Positions 63,891-64,000 of a DNA stretch of 64,000 nucleotides are shown in pieces. The notes under the pieces were generated by a model. The model was not told the origin of the DNA. It worked only from the letters and a program-made list of their open reading frames with translations, and ran no database searches. The stretch covers positions 620,001 to 684,000 of the forward strand of contig NZ_NNRK01000034.1 in NCBI RefSeq assembly GCF_002252475.1, written 5' to 3'. The number at the start of each line of letters is the position of its first letter. Within the stretch, counting starts at the first letter, position 1. A program made the position numbers and the translations under genes. Source of the DNA: Brucella rhizosphaerae (GTDB lineage: Bacteria > Pseudomonadota > Alphaproteobacteria > Rhizobiales > Rhizobiaceae).

Positions 63891-64000
63891 GAACGTGTTT
63901 TGAAAAGCGGGAGCTGATTTGATCCATCAATGCAGTTGATCGGATCATCACAAAATGCCACGTGATTTCATGATTGCTCCTTGCTAAGCAGGTGTAATCA

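Noticed and set aside
1..64000. tRNA, rRNA, CRISPR, integrase, transposase or attachment sites
   Set aside because: None was recognised on either strand. The 4.8-19.6 kb block has no direct repeats or tRNA at its ends that would mark a classical genomic island.

Overview
This 64 kb window reads as a chromosome segment of an alphaproteobacterium of the Brucellaceae (Brucella/Ochrobactrum group). The indications are a gcrA cell-cycle regulator, a SAM-II riboswitch in front of metZ, a bepR-bepD-bepE type efflux locus, a long alphaproteobacterial Dcd, many intergenic palindromic repeats, and moderately high GC with dense, often overlapping genes. I saw no rRNA, tRNA, CRISPR array, transposase or prophage gene. 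The species assignment is inference from family recognition, not from a search.

Layout. (1) 1-4.8 kb: part of a reductive pyrimidine catabolism locus. It holds a truncated NitT/TauT-type ABC ATPase, dihydropyrimidinase, a carbamoyl-amide hydrolase and a divergent RutR-like regulator with a near-consensus RutR operator, followed by a Nudix gene. (2) 4.8-19.6 kb: a carbohydrate-type accessory block with two complete CUT1 ABC importers on opposite strands, two GntR regulators, a trans-sulfuration-type PLP enzyme, an aldo/keto reductase, a PfkB kinase and a DapA-family lyase. Its substrates are unknown. (3) 19.6-22.6 kb: preA and preT, the dihydropyrimidine dehydrogenase, with a second weaker RutR-like site. 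Blocks 1 and 3 together encode the three enzymatic steps from uracil/thymine to beta-amino acids, so block 2 sits inside a split pyrimidine regulon.

(4) 22.7-31 kb: EamA transporter, CoxG-like protein, pgi, an aspartoacylase-HAD pair, an alpha/beta hydrolase and fadD. (5) 31-36.2 kb: a TetR repressor divergent from an RND efflux pump, with an AcrR-like operator between them. (6) 36.2-43.6 kb: a repeat-rich gap containing a 54-residue membrane protein gene, an orphan solute-binding protein, a GT2 glycosyltransferase with an extra N-terminal domain, ppk2, a PhoR-like kinase and gcrA. (7) 44-50.8 kb: a candidate structured leader or sRNA, argD-argF-hslO, apaG, metZ under a SAM-II riboswitch plus terminator, and dcd. 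(8) 50.9-57.6 kb: GlxA-like regulator, small membrane protein, CAP-domain protein, a TetR/RidA pair with two operator copies, MATE transporter, pyrD and a DUF952 gene. (9) 57.8-63.9 kb: a CrbS/CrbR-like transporter-kinase and response regulator pair, proline iminopeptidase and mscL.

The least explained parts are the carbohydrate block (4.8-19.6 kb), the small membrane protein at 36.8 kb and the structured region before argD. Starts were chosen by ribosome binding site and family length where the longest reading frame looked wrong. All operator, sRNA and pathway proposals are inference from sequence.
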